64,000 bases of DNA from Haloarcula litorea (GTDB lineage Archaea > Halobacteriota > Halobacteria > Halobacteriales > Haloarculaceae). This document shows, piece by piece, positions 23,840 to 32,590 of the stretch (positions are counted from its first letter, which is position 1; the number at the start of each line of letters is the position of its first letter). The notes beneath the pieces were generated by a model. That model saw only the letters and a list, made by a program, of their open reading frames with translations, did no database searches and had not been told where the DNA came from. Both the position numbers and the translations under genes were made by a program. The stretch covers positions 1,922,001 through 1,986,000 of the forward strand of contig NZ_CP119779.1 of NCBI RefSeq assembly GCF_029338195.1. The letters run 5' to 3'.

Positions 23840-25722
23840 AGCAGGCCCACCCCCGCGTAGACGACGTAGCCGACCAACACCAGCCCGCTGGAGTGCAACA
23901 GCGCCTCGTAGACGCCCCGGCTCGCGGTGCCGGCGAACCACCCGCAGGCCAGCATCGTCGCCTGCGTGACGACGTAGAAGCGGTACCGCGCCCGTTCGGG
24001 GTCGACGACCGAGGGGTCGAACGCCGTCGCCTGGCTCCCCGCGACGGTCGAGAGCTGTGCGAACTCCGCGAGCACGTAGACGTTGACCGTGACGGTGATG
24101 CCGGCCACCAGCAGCGCCGTCGTCCACCCGACGGCGACGTACACCAGCAGTGCAGACCGGAGCGCCTTCCGTCGGTGGTAGAGTTTCCCCACCTCCGTCT
24201 GTAGCGTCTCGAAGACGTCCTCGGCGTCACTGCCGGCGTCCAGCGCGCCGACGACCAACCCGATGGTCTGTCGCGCCATCGGCGTCCCGACGCCGTCGAC
24301 GAACTGGTCCAGCGCGGCCGCCCGGCGGTCGGCCGCCTCGTCGGTCGGGCTGTCGCCCAGCGAGAGGGTGAACGCGAGCGCGTCCACGTCCGCCGCCAGC
24401 GCACCGAGTCGCACGTCGTCTGCCACGCGCCGGACGGCCTCGGGGAACGGCCGGCCCAGCGCGACGTGGCCGGCGACGGCGTGGACGAAGTCCTGGAGCT
24501 CCCGGTCTTTCGCGTCGTCGCGGCGCGCCCGTCCGACCGCGACCGCGCCGACCGGGAGCCCGACGGCGGCGTACGACAGCAGCAGGACGTTCACCGGCCG
24601 ATAGCCGAGCAGCCAGCAGCCGACGGCGAACCCTCCCCCGAGCGGCAGCAGACAGGCCAGCGCGCTGGCGGGGTTCGTCGGAGCGGTCCGCAGCGTCGCG
24701 AGCACGCCCGTCGGACGCTCGTACTCCGGCGCGGTCGTGTTGTGGGGGCGCAGCGTCGCGACGACGAACGCGGCGAGCAGGCCGGCCGCGACGACGAACG
24801 CGGCGCTCCCGTAGACGATCCCGGCCCTGACCGACACCGGTCCCAGCGGCGTGGCGACCGGGCGAGAGAGTTCCGGCGCGAGGACGCCCATCACGGTCAC
24901 GATGAGGACGATCAGTGCCGGCACCACGAGCAGGACGACGAACAGTTCCGCCAGCAGTTCGAGGTAACCGGTCGCCCGCTCGTGGCGGCGGCTCTGCTCG
25001 TGTGAGAGCAGCCGCCCCTCCATCTCCAGGTACCCCTCCAGGGCCTCGGCGCTCTGGTTGGCGTGTTCGCGGAACTTCAACAGGAACGGGGCCAGCAGGT
25101 CCCGCGAGGGGGTCTCGCTGGCGACTCGCTCCAGGCCGGCGTCGAGGCTCCCGGTGAGCGTGCCCCGGTTGAGCGCGCGCCGCATCGCAACCGCCGTCTC
25201 GCCGTAGGCGTCCTGCTCGGCCACCGCCGACAGCATCGCCCGCCGGTCGTGGGTGCCCGAGGCCAGCACCCGGAGGTACCGCACCGCCCCGGGCAGGGTC
25301 GCGGCGATGTCTGCCCGGCGGGCGGACGCGGCCCACGCGAGGTACTGGCTCCCGAGCGCGAACGCGGTCGTCCGGCACGCGAGCCCCACCACGGTGGCGG
25401 CCAGTGCCGCCACGACGGGCCGGGGCAGCGCCGGGAGCGACAGGCGGTTCACCACCGGGAGGCTCTGCCCGACGACGGACGCGATTCCCTCGACAGTCCC
25501 CGCCGGCAGCGAGAGCGCCAGCGTCCCCGCGAGCGCGCCGCCGGCCAGGAACGCGACCCACGCCAGTCCGTACACCCGCGCGAGGTAGGTACCGAAGCCG
25601 ACCGCCGGGTGGGCCGCCCGGTACCGCTCCCGGGTGGTCGCGTGCCGGTCGTCGTCGGCGTGGTGGGCGAACAGCGCGTACAGCCCGCGGTCCAGCAGGC
25701 CGAGCCGGCCGTCAGTCGTCAT
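23836..25722 (-). CDS. Type II/IV secretion inner-membrane protein (PilC/TadC/ArlJ type)
   Basis: A 628-residue polytopic membrane protein with two copies of the T2SSF/GspF domain. The first runs from about residue 145 to 280 (LPGAVRYLRVLASGTHDRR, ending before TM helices with VVLLVVPALIVLIVTVMGVL). The second runs from about 410 to 540 (LQDFVHAVAGHVALGRPFPE, FETLQTEVGKLYHRRKALR). About seven to nine TM helices are visible. It is the platform on which the ATPase acts to assemble pilins. ATG 25722 overlaps the ATPase gene by 11 nt. Confidence 0.88.
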   Translation of the reverse strand: MTTDGRLGLLDRGLYALFAHHADDDRHATTRERYRAAHPAVGFGTYLARVYGLAWVAFLAGGALAGTLALSLPAGTVEGIASVVGQSLPVVNRLSLPALPRPVVAALAATVVGLACRTTAFALGSQYLAWAASARRADIAATLPGAVRYLRVLASGTHDRRAMLSAVAEQDAYGETAVAMRRALNRGTLTGSLDAGLERVASETPSRDLLAPFLLKFREHANQSAEALEGYLEMEGRLLSHEQSRRHERATGYLELLAELFVVLLVVPALIVLIVTVMGVLAPELSRPVATPLGPVSVRAGIVYGSAAFVVAAGLLAAFVVATLRPHNTTAPEYERPTGVLATLRTAPTNPASALACLLPLGGGFAVGCWLLGYRPVNVLLLSYAAVGLPVGAVAVGRARRDDAKDRELQDFVHAVAGHVALGRPFPEAVRRVADDVRLGALAADVDALAFTLSLGDSPTDEAADRRAAALDQFVDGVGTPMARQTIGLVVGALDAGSDAEDVFETLQTEVGKLYHRRKALRSALLVYVAVGWTTALLVAGITVTVNVYVLAEFAQLSTVAGSQATAFDPSVVDPERARYRFYVVTQATMLACGWFAGTASRGVYEALLHSSGLVLVGYVVYAGVGLL

Positions 25723-27925
25723 CGCTCCCCACCTCGACGTGGAGCGGACCGGTCTCCCCGGCCCGTCGTCGCAGCCGCTCGACGGTCGCGGCCTCGTTGG
25801 TCCGGAGGTCCGCCAGCACGCCGAACAGGTCCTCGAAGTCGGTCAGGCCCTCGCGGACGAGGTACCTGACGTAGCGGTGCCGACGGTGGAACGCGGCCTC
25901 CACGTCCTCGACGGGCTCGTCCCGGAGCGTCGCCAGCCGGTCGAAGACGCCGGTCTCGACGCGCCGCGCGTCGTCGCCCAGTTGCGGGTGGTCGTAGGCG
26001 AACGCGAACTCCCCGTCCGGTCGCCGCCGGCAGACGACGTTGTAGTGGATCGTCTCGCCGTCCTTCTCGATGGTCCCGCCCCGCCCGCCGGGGACCGGCT
26101 CGTCGACGAACTCGACGACCTCGCCGACGTAGCGCTCGCCGTCGACGTGGCGCGGGAACACCACGAGATCGACCTCCGGCAGCAGGTAGGTCGGGACGCC
26201 CTTCTCGATGACGCGGTTGACGAGCGTCTCGACGTCGGCGGCGTGGGTGGTCCCCAACACTCCGTGGCCTGTGTTGAGCGTCTCCGCGAAGGTCTCGAAG
26301 GAGGCCGGCGTGTTGATCTCCGCGATGACCTCGACGTCGGGGTTCAGGTAGTTGCACTGTGTCATCAGGTCGGCCATCGTCACCCGCCGGTGGTCGCGCT
26401 CGTGTTCCCGGGTCGTCAGCGAGACGCCGGTCTCGTGTGGGATGCGGACCTCGCGTGACCCCTCGTCGATGCTGATGGGGCGGTCCCGGTAGGGGATGAA
26501 GGGCATGTGGGCGTTCAGCAGCGTCGTCTTGCCGGCCCCGGTCGGCCCCGAGAACAGGACGACGCCGTGGGCCTCGTAGAACAGCCACAGCAGGGCGACC
26601 AGTTCCGTCGGGAGCGAGTCCGACTCGACGAGGTCGACCGGCGTCATCGCGTCGGCGGACTGCTTGCGGATGGAGATGTGGGGGCCGTCCTCGCTGATGG
26701 TCGGGAGCGCGACCGCACAGCGGATGGTCTCCTCGGCGTCGTAGAGGTCCGCGCCGGCGGGATCGACGTTGACCTTCGCGCTCGGGTTGGAGGCGTTGAG
26801 CTCGGTGCCGTCGTCGGCCGCGAGCTGGGTGACGACGTTGACGAACTCGCTCTCCGTGGCGAAAGAGAGGTTCGTCGGCACCCGACCGTCGTGGCCCAGG
26901 TCCGCCCGCGGGAGGACCTTCACGCGCTCGCCGACGCGGTTGGCCTCGATGTCCTCCAGCGTGGGGTCCCGGATCGGGACGGTGAGCTTCCCGTGGCCCA
27001 CGAGGTCACGCAGGACGTAGTACAGCAGGTCGTCCAGCCGGTCGTCGGCGAAGCGGTGGTCGACCGGCGGCACGGCGAGGTCCAGCTCTGCGAGCGCGGA
27101 CCGGAGCCGATACCGCGTGGCCTTCACCCACTCCGTCGTGTTGCGGACGGTCAGCTGCCGGGACAGCAGCGACCGGGCGCGCTCGCGGACGAACGTCACG
27201 CGGTCCTCGACCAGGCCGTCGACGCTGGTCTCCCAGACCCGCTCCTTGCAGGCGTCGATGAGCGCCTCGTCGCCGGGTAGCAGATCCGGTTCCCGGACGG
27301 CGTACTTCGTCGTGAACGGGTCCGAGCCCAGCAGGTGCTCGCGGTAGACGACGACCGGCACCTCGAACTCGTGGAAGGTGACGGTGTGGCGACCGACCCG
27401 CTCGCTGGCGAAGCGGTCGATGTACGCCGGATCGTCCCCCAGCTCGGTCTCCGCGGGGGCGTACCGGTCGGTGTGGACCACCAGCCCGTCGTCGGTCACG
27501 TCGGCCACGTCGATGCGGTCGTCGAGCGCGTACGGCGTCAGGTCGCCCAGACACGCGAGCGAACACAGCGCGTGGTAGGCCACCCGCCGACGGGACGCCG
27601 GCGAGCAGTCGACCAGCCGGTCGATCACTCGCCGGTGTTTCGGGTCGAACCCACGTTCCATCCGCTCGACGGCACCCTCACGCGTGCGCGGTCGCTCGAT
27701 GTTCGCCCCGTCGAAGTACGCCTCGACGGTCGCCAGCCGCTCGCGCTCGCGGGCGTCGAGCGGTGGCTCGCGGACCTCGTACCGGAACCCGTCGGCGCGG
27801 CGGACGGTGACGACGACGCCGGGGTGGATCTCGTCCTGTTCGCGCACGTCCGGCGCGTACCACGCCGCCCCGTCGTCCGGCGGCACCGGAGCCGGCACGT
27901 CCCGCACTCCTCCGCTGTGGTTCAT
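25712..27925 (-). CDS. Type IV pilus/secretion assembly ATPase (PilB/GspE/ArlI family)
   Basis: A 737-residue ATPase powering pilin assembly. A long N-terminal domain leads to the Asp/His box region, the Walker A loop FSGPTGAGKTTLLN near residue 460 and the Asp box ISIDEGSREVRIPHE. Walker B-like NPDVEVIAEINTP and the His box TTHAADVETLVNRV follow. ATG 27925 (MNHSGGVRD) was chosen because a TATA-like TTTTATAT lies 25-30 nt upstream on the minus strand, and the 7 extra residues of the open frame fall between. It is first in the pilus operon. Which surface appendage it serves is unknown. Confidence 0.9.
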   Translation of the reverse strand: MNHSGGVRDVPAPVPPDDGAAWYAPDVREQDEIHPGVVVTVRRADGFRYEVREPPLDARERERLATVEAYFDGANIERPRTREGAVERMERGFDPKHRRVIDRLVDCSPASRRRVAYHALCSLACLGDLTPYALDDRIDVADVTDDGLVVHTDRYAPAETELGDDPAYIDRFASERVGRHTVTFHEFEVPVVVYREHLLGSDPFTTKYAVREPDLLPGDEALIDACKERVWETSVDGLVEDRVTFVRERARSLLSRQLTVRNTTEWVKATRYRLRSALAELDLAVPPVDHRFADDRLDDLLYYVLRDLVGHGKLTVPIRDPTLEDIEANRVGERVKVLPRADLGHDGRVPTNLSFATESEFVNVVTQLAADDGTELNASNPSAKVNVDPAGADLYDAEETIRCAVALPTISEDGPHISIRKQSADAMTPVDLVESDSLPTELVALLWLFYEAHGVVLFSGPTGAGKTTLLNAHMPFIPYRDRPISIDEGSREVRIPHETGVSLTTREHERDHRRVTMADLMTQCNYLNPDVEVIAEINTPASFETFAETLNTGHGVLGTTHAADVETLVNRVIEKGVPTYLLPEVDLVVFPRHVDGERYVGEVVEFVDEPVPGGRGGTIEKDGETIHYNVVCRRRPDGEFAFAYDHPQLGDDARRVETGVFDRLATLRDEPVEDVEAAFHRRHRYVRYLVREGLTDFEDLFGVLADLRTNEAATVERLRRRAGETGPLHVEVGSDDD

Positions 27926-28614
27926 GGTCGGGGCTGGACGAGGCAACGAATATAAAATTTAGCAATTAGAGAGAAAATTTTACGAGGGTATCGACACTCG
28001 ATCGGGCGGTACGACCGGTCACCAGCTCGGCGAGTGTTTCGGGGCTCGCATCTCCGGCTCGGTATGGGCCGGATCGGTGTGGCACTCGGGGTCTCGCACG
28101 ACCCGCGGTGGACCGACACGCTTCGCGGCCGTGGTGAATCTCCCCCCTCCGAGCGGCCCCAGTCTGTCTCGTCACTGGCGAGCCGCAACGATCACCGCAT
28201 CACGAGAGGCACAAACATAAGAAATAAATTTATAACATAAATTTTATACTAATGGAGTACGTCACCGTACGATAGTCAACGGTAGTCCGGACGGCCACAG
28301 ACGCGGTAAAAGAATTAAAGAAAAATAGGAATAAAGTTTAAAATACTTTTTAAACAGAAATAAAGTGAAAATATATTAAAAATACAGTTATATAAATAAA
28401 ATCGAAAAGCTACGGCGAGACCGAATACACTCTCTCAGACATACACGGGCAACTAGAAATCACAAATGTCTGTCTTATCTGTCTTAATACGCTAGAAACG
28501 ACATTAATGGCGGTTCCCGACGAGTCGTCCGCGTGGTGGTGAGTCGTCGGGTACCCACCACTCCGTGGACGACGGTCCGGGAGCGTGTCGAGTGAAGCCC
28601 GGTTCGACTGCCGA
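27926..28614. other. 689-bp non-coding region with AT-rich core
   Basis: No convincing gene. Bases 27950-27985 hold the pilB-like promoter on the minus strand. Bases 28200-28510 are strikingly AT-rich for this genome, with many runs of A and T and a near-repeat (ATAAATTTATAAC / ATAAATTTTATAC at about 28225-28250). A short inverted repeat GTACG-TCAC-CGTAC lies at about 28259-28272. It separates the GC-rich pilus operon from the dehydrogenase/ABC block and may mark an insertion boundary or hold several promoters or a small RNA. Confidence 0.5.
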
Positions 28615-30129
28615 CTACAGCTCCGGTTCGTCGATGTTCACGTACACTGTCTTCGTCTGCTGGTAGTGATCCACCGCGGCCTCGCCGAGGTCACGGCCGA
28701 TACCCGACTGTTTGAACCCGCCGTACGGTCCCTCCGGCCTGATCGGACCGTACGCGTTCACGTAGATGATCCCCGCGTCGATGTCCCGGACGGCGGCGTG
28801 AACCCGGTCTGTCGACTCCGTCACGATCCCGCCCGCGAGGCCGTAGTCGGTCGCGTTCGCGAGCGCGATCGCCTCGTCGTAGGACTCGAACGCCTGCACC
28901 GTCTGGACCGGTCCGAAGATCTCCTCCTGCGCGATCCGCATCTCGTTCTCGACGTCGGTGAACACGGCGGGTTCGACGAAGTACCCGTCGGCCAGCGCGC
29001 CCTCGTCGGGAACACCGCCGCCAGTGGCCAGCGTCGCCCCTTGGTTCCGTCCGATCTCCACGTACTCGGTGACGGTCTCGAGCTGCTGGGCGTTCGTCAG
29101 CGGACCGAGTGTCGTCCCCTCGACCAGCGGGTCGCCGAGCGTGTACGACTCCGCACGGGAGACGAGCCGATCGACGAACTCGTCGTGGACGTCCTCGTGG
29201 ACGATCACCCGAGACAGCGCATCGCAGATCTCGCCCGTGCTGTAGTAGACACCGTTGGCCGCGGCGGCCACGGCGGTGTCGATGTCCGCGTCCGGGAACA
29301 CGATGAGGGGGGACTTCCCGCCCAGTTCGAGCGTGACGGGCGCGATCCGTTCCGCCGCCGCCCGCATCACTTCGCTTCCGACCTCCCCACTGCCGGTGAA
29401 CGAGAGCTTCCTGACGTCGTCGTGCTCTGTCAGTGCTGCCCCCGTCTTTCGACCCGTCCCGGTGACGACGTTTATCACCCCGTCGGGGAAGATCTCGGTC
29501 GCCAACTGCGCCATCCTGACCGTCGTGAGTGGAGCGTGTGCCGACGGCTTCAGCACCGAGCAGTTACCGGCCGCCAGTGCCGGTCCGAGCTTCCACGCCG
29601 CGGCCCAGGAGGGGAAGTTCCAGGGCGTGACCTGCCCGACGACGCCGAACGGCTCCATCCGGGTGTACATGTGCAGGTCGTTCCCGGCGGGGATCTGCTG
29701 TCCGCTCTGTGTCCGTGCGACCGACGCGTAGTACTCCAGCGTACTGATCGCCCCGTCGACTTCCGCTTGGGCCTCCGCCCGGGGCTTTCCGGTGTCCAGA
29801 CACTCCAACAGCGAGAGCTCGTCGCGGTGGGCCTCCAGCGTCTCGACCCAGTCTGCCAGTCGCTGTGCCCGATCCGTCGGCGTCGTCTCGGCCCACGTCC
29901 GTTCGAACGCCTCCCACGCGGTCTCGACGGCCCGGTCCACCATCGCACTGTCACAGACGGACACCGTCGTGATCGGCTCGCCGACGACAGGATCGACGGT
30001 CGGCGTCGACTCCTCGGCGGAGACCGATTCGCCGCCGATCCAGGGCTCGATCTCGACGCCGTCGAGCGCGTCGCTGTGTGCTTTGGAGTGGCGGTCCCGG
30101 ACCGAGTCTCGGGTTTCGGGTGCGCTCAT
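28615..30129 (-). CDS. NAD(P)-dependent aldehyde dehydrogenase
   Basis: A 504-residue ALDH-superfamily enzyme oxidising an aldehyde to its acid. Visible landmarks are QVTPWNFPSWAAAWKLGPAL with LKPSAHAPLTT (cofactor binding), FTGSGEVGSEVM, and the general-base Glu in VTLELGGKSPL. The nucleophilic Cys is in STGEICDALSRV and the C-terminal GGFKQSGIGRDLGEAA. The Cys context (EICDALSR) departs from the common GQVC.AGSR but keeps the Cys. It lies 3 bp after the alcohol-dehydrogenase stop, so alcohol is probably oxidised in two steps. Betaine-aldehyde-like or sugar/polyol-derived aldehydes are possible substrates. Confidence 0.88.
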   Translation of the reverse strand: MSAPETRDSVRDRHSKAHSDALDGVEIEPWIGGESVSAEESTPTVDPVVGEPITTVSVCDSAMVDRAVETAWEAFERTWAETTPTDRAQRLADWVETLEAHRDELSLLECLDTGKPRAEAQAEVDGAISTLEYYASVARTQSGQQIPAGNDLHMYTRMEPFGVVGQVTPWNFPSWAAAWKLGPALAAGNCSVLKPSAHAPLTTVRMAQLATEIFPDGVINVVTGTGRKTGAALTEHDDVRKLSFTGSGEVGSEVMRAAAERIAPVTLELGGKSPLIVFPDADIDTAVAAAANGVYYSTGEICDALSRVIVHEDVHDEFVDRLVSRAESYTLGDPLVEGTTLGPLTNAQQLETVTEYVEIGRNQGATLATGGGVPDEGALADGYFVEPAVFTDVENEMRIAQEEIFGPVQTVQAFESYDEAIALANATDYGLAGGIVTESTDRVHAAVRDIDAGIIYVNAYGPIRPEGPYGGFKQSGIGRDLGEAAVDHYQQTKTVYVNIDEPEL

Positions 30130-30132
30130 CGC

Positions 30133-31197
30133 TCAGGCGAACTCGTTCACAACGGGGATGCCGACGGTCTCGTAGTCGGTCATCGCCGCCAGTTCGTCGT
30201 TGACCCCTTCGAGATCGATCCGGTCCGTGATGACCGCCCCGGGATCGAGCTTCCCGTTCTCGACCATCCGGAACATCTCCCCGTACTTCGACGGCGGCAG
30301 CCCGCTCGACCCGTTGACCTGGATCTCGTTCATGACGATCGTGTCGGTCGGGAGGGGGTTGTATCCCCGCTGCTCTTTCGTCGTCAGCCCGATCTGGACG
30401 TGACGGCCCCGGGTCCGAAGCGACTCGATCGCGTTCTGACAGGTCTCCTCGATCCCGAGCGCGTCCAGCGAGACGTGTGCCCCGCCGTTCGTGATGTCCC
30501 GGACTTCCGCGACCGGATCGTCGACCTCGGACGCGTTGACGGTCTCGATGGCTCCCAGCTCCTCTGCCATCTCCAGCTTCTCGTCCATCAGGTCGACGCC
30601 GATGACGTTGCCACCCAGTGCGTCGGCGATGTGGACCGCCGAGAGTCCGATGCCGCCGAGTCCCTGGACGACGACGTACTCGCCTCGACTCACGTCCGCC
30701 TGGTGGGCCATCCCCCGATACGATGTCATGAAGCGGCACCCCATCCCGGCGACTTCGACGGGATCGACGCTGTCCGGGAGCTTCACGGCGTTGATGTCGG
30801 CGTTCGGAATGGGGACCTCCTCCGCGAAGGCTCCCGGCGCGCCCTTCTGGAAGCCCAACCCGAGGTGGTTCTCACACAGGTTCTCGTAGCCGACGCGGCA
30901 CTCGTGACAGTGTCCGCAGGCGAAGTTGAACGGGATCGCCACCCGGTCGCCCTCCGTGACGGTCTCGACGTCGTCGCCGACCTCGATGACGGTCCCGGAC
31001 GGTTCGTGTCCGAGAATGTGACCCTTGGGTGGCCTGTAGTCGAACCACTCCCAGTTGCCGACCCAGCCGTGCCAGTCGCTCCGACAGACGCCGCACGCGT
31101 CGACGCTGGCGACGACCCCGTCGGCGTCCGGCTCGGGACGGTCCACGTCTTCGATCGCCAGCGGCTCCTCGTACTCCTCGAGCACTGCTGCTCTCAT
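30133..31197 (-). CDS. Zinc-dependent alcohol dehydrogenase (MDR family)
   Basis: A 354-residue medium-chain dehydrogenase. The catalytic zinc ligands appear in CGVCRSDWHGW and GHEPSGTV. The four structural-zinc Cys are in CGHCHECRVGYENLC. The Rossmann fold has VVQGLGGIGLSAVHIADALG, with an acidic residue in NVIGVDLMDE favouring NAD. A TATA-like element (CATTTTATCA on the minus strand, about 31221-31230) sits 25 nt before ATG 31197. The gene is first in a two-gene operon with the aldehyde dehydrogenase and is followed upstream by an IclR-type regulator that may control it. Confidence 0.9.
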   Translation of the reverse strand: MRAAVLEEYEEPLAIEDVDRPEPDADGVVASVDACGVCRSDWHGWVGNWEWFDYRPPKGHILGHEPSGTVIEVGDDVETVTEGDRVAIPFNFACGHCHECRVGYENLCENHLGLGFQKGAPGAFAEEVPIPNADINAVKLPDSVDPVEVAGMGCRFMTSYRGMAHQADVSRGEYVVVQGLGGIGLSAVHIADALGGNVIGVDLMDEKLEMAEELGAIETVNASEVDDPVAEVRDITNGGAHVSLDALGIEETCQNAIESLRTRGRHVQIGLTTKEQRGYNPLPTDTIVMNEIQVNGSSGLPPSKYGEMFRMVENGKLDPGAVITDRIDLEGVNDELAAMTDYETVGIPVVNEFA

Positions 31198-31218
31198 AAC
31201 GTATCCGCTGATGGAGGC

Positions 31219-31237
31219 AGGTGATAAAATGTTTTCG
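31219..31237 (-). promoter_or_regulatory. Promoter of the adh-aldh operon with motif shared by neighbouring promoters
   Basis: The plus-strand sequence TGATAAAATGTTTTCG (31222-31237) contains the minus-strand TATA element of the alcohol dehydrogenase. A close relative, CGATCATAATGGTTTCG, overlaps the IclR gene's TATA region (32148-32164), and TGATAAAAGTTTAAT lies in the promoter of the ABC substrate-binding protein (35356-35370). The shared core may be an operator for the local IclR protein, but part of the likeness could simply be TATA consensus. Confidence 0.35.
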
Positions 31238-31332
31238 CCGGTGAACGCGGGCAGTGGTGGGTGCCTGCCGGCCGGTCGTCGGCCCCGCTCCCGTTCCGGA
31301 CGCTCGGCCGACGGCGGCGGATCCCGGGCCGC

Positions 31333-32127
31333 TCACTCGAGTTTGGCCTCCAGGTCCGCGGCGACCTCCGTGAGCGTGCGCGGGATCTCCTCCTCCAGGA
31401 CCGCACCGTCCATCCGATAGATCGGGCCGGACACGCTGAGTGCCCCGATCACGCTGCCGTCCGGTCTCCGGACCGTCTTCCCGATGCTGCGCATCCCCTC
31501 CGCGTACCCCCGCGAATCGACCGCGTAGCCTCGCTCCCGGATCTCGGCGAGTTCGTCGTAGAGCGCGTCGCGGCTCGTGATCGTGTACTCGGTCCGGGCC
31601 GGAAGCCCCCAGCGATCGATGATCTCTTCGACACGGGACCGCGGGTACGTCGCCAGGATCGCCAGGCCGGACGCGGTCGCGTGCATCCGGTAGTACGAAC
31701 CGATCCGGGCCCGGTACTCCTTCGAGGGACCGCTCGAAGCGGTGTCGTCGTACTTCGCCCACTTGTGGTAGGACTCCGCGATGGTGATGATTCGGCCCCG
31801 ATCCGGGGCCACGAAGTCGCACTCCTCCTGTGTCTGCTCGGCCAGCGTCGCGATCGCACTCTTGATGTGTGGGTGGCCGGGCCAGCGGCTCCGCGCGTGT
31901 TCCCCGAGGTTCAACAGCGCCAGCCCGACGTGGTACGTCTCCCCCTGTTTCGTCAGTAGCCCACGCTCCCGCAGCGTCGTCAGGTGCTTGTACGCGGTAC
32001 TCTTCGCGACGTCGAACTCGGTGCTCACGTCCCGCAACGTCACTCCGTCGCGATCGGCGGCGAGTTCGAGGACGTCGAGCGACTGTTGTGTCGTCTCGAT
32101 AGTGTGATCGGTTTCTGATCGGGTCAT
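31333..32127 (-). CDS. IclR-family transcriptional regulator
   Basis: A 264-residue regulator. The N-terminal winged HTH has QSLDVLELAADRDGVTLRDV, TEFDVAKSTAYKHLTTL and RERGLLTKQGETYHVG. The C-terminal IclR effector domain has FVAPDRGRIITIAES, MHATASGLAILATYPRSRVEEII, and RERGYAVDSRGYAEGMRSIG leading to a GALSVSGP strand. ATG 32127 (MTRSETDHT) is supported by a TATA-like stretch on the minus strand at 32150-32158; the longer open frame upstream starts inside promoter DNA. It sits 135 bp upstream of the alcohol dehydrogenase on the same strand and probably senses a carbon compound handled by this block. Confidence 0.88.
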   Translation of the reverse strand: MTRSETDHTIETTQQSLDVLELAADRDGVTLRDVSTEFDVAKSTAYKHLTTLRERGLLTKQGETYHVGLALLNLGEHARSRWPGHPHIKSAIATLAEQTQEECDFVAPDRGRIITIAESYHKWAKYDDTASSGPSKEYRARIGSYYRMHATASGLAILATYPRSRVEEIIDRWGLPARTEYTITSRDALYDELAEIRERGYAVDSRGYAEGMRSIGKTVRRPDGSVIGALSVSGPIYRMDGAVLEEEIPRTLTEVAADLEAKLE

Positions 32128-32590
32128 ACCGGAACCGAGTGTCCAAGCGATCATAATGGTTTCGTAGAACCGAACCCACCTCGAGGGCGAGGCCACCAGA
32201 CCAGCCACCCACGTTCCAGCGCACCGCTCCGTCGATCGTAGTTTCCCTATGCGAAACTCGACCGGGCCAGAGGCGTCACCGCGACCCGAATATATCAAAA
32301 GTACGTCTGTTATATTCCGGCCCGAAACGCGATATCTTAAATAATCGATAATTATGTACACCGCCCTCCGTGTGAACCGTTACCGGGACAGACTACCCGA
32401 TCGACACTTATCGGTTCGGGTGAGCGAAACCGAGCTGCGGGGCTGACGGTTCTGCCCGGGAGATATCCGTCCTGTCGAGGTACACAAAATTTATCAGTTC
32501 TTGTTTCACAACTCGACACGTAATCCCGTCGTACATCCGCTGTACAGCGGAATCGCCACCGTCGACTACCCAGTTTCGATCCGGGACCGG
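32128..32590. other. 463-bp divergent promoter region (IclR gene / MgtC-like gene)
   Basis: No gene was recognised. The left end carries the IclR promoter. The middle (about 32290-32355) is AT-rich, with TATATCAAAAG, TTATATTCC and TCTTAAATAATCGATAATTA. ACAAAATTTATCAG at 32483-32496 is the likely TATA region for the plus-strand membrane-protein gene, giving it a leader of roughly 75 nt. Confidence 0.5.

Noticed and set aside
27966-28175. Small minus-strand ORF between the pilus operon and the AT-rich region
   Set aside because: It has no recognisable fold and shares the pilB-like promoter zone. Its end (SVDTLVKFSL) could be a gene remnant, but nothing supports that.
28585-31224. Long plus-strand open frame opposite the dehydrogenases
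   Set aside because: It covers both dehydrogenases in antisense and shows no family motif; the minus-strand enzymes have complete active sites.
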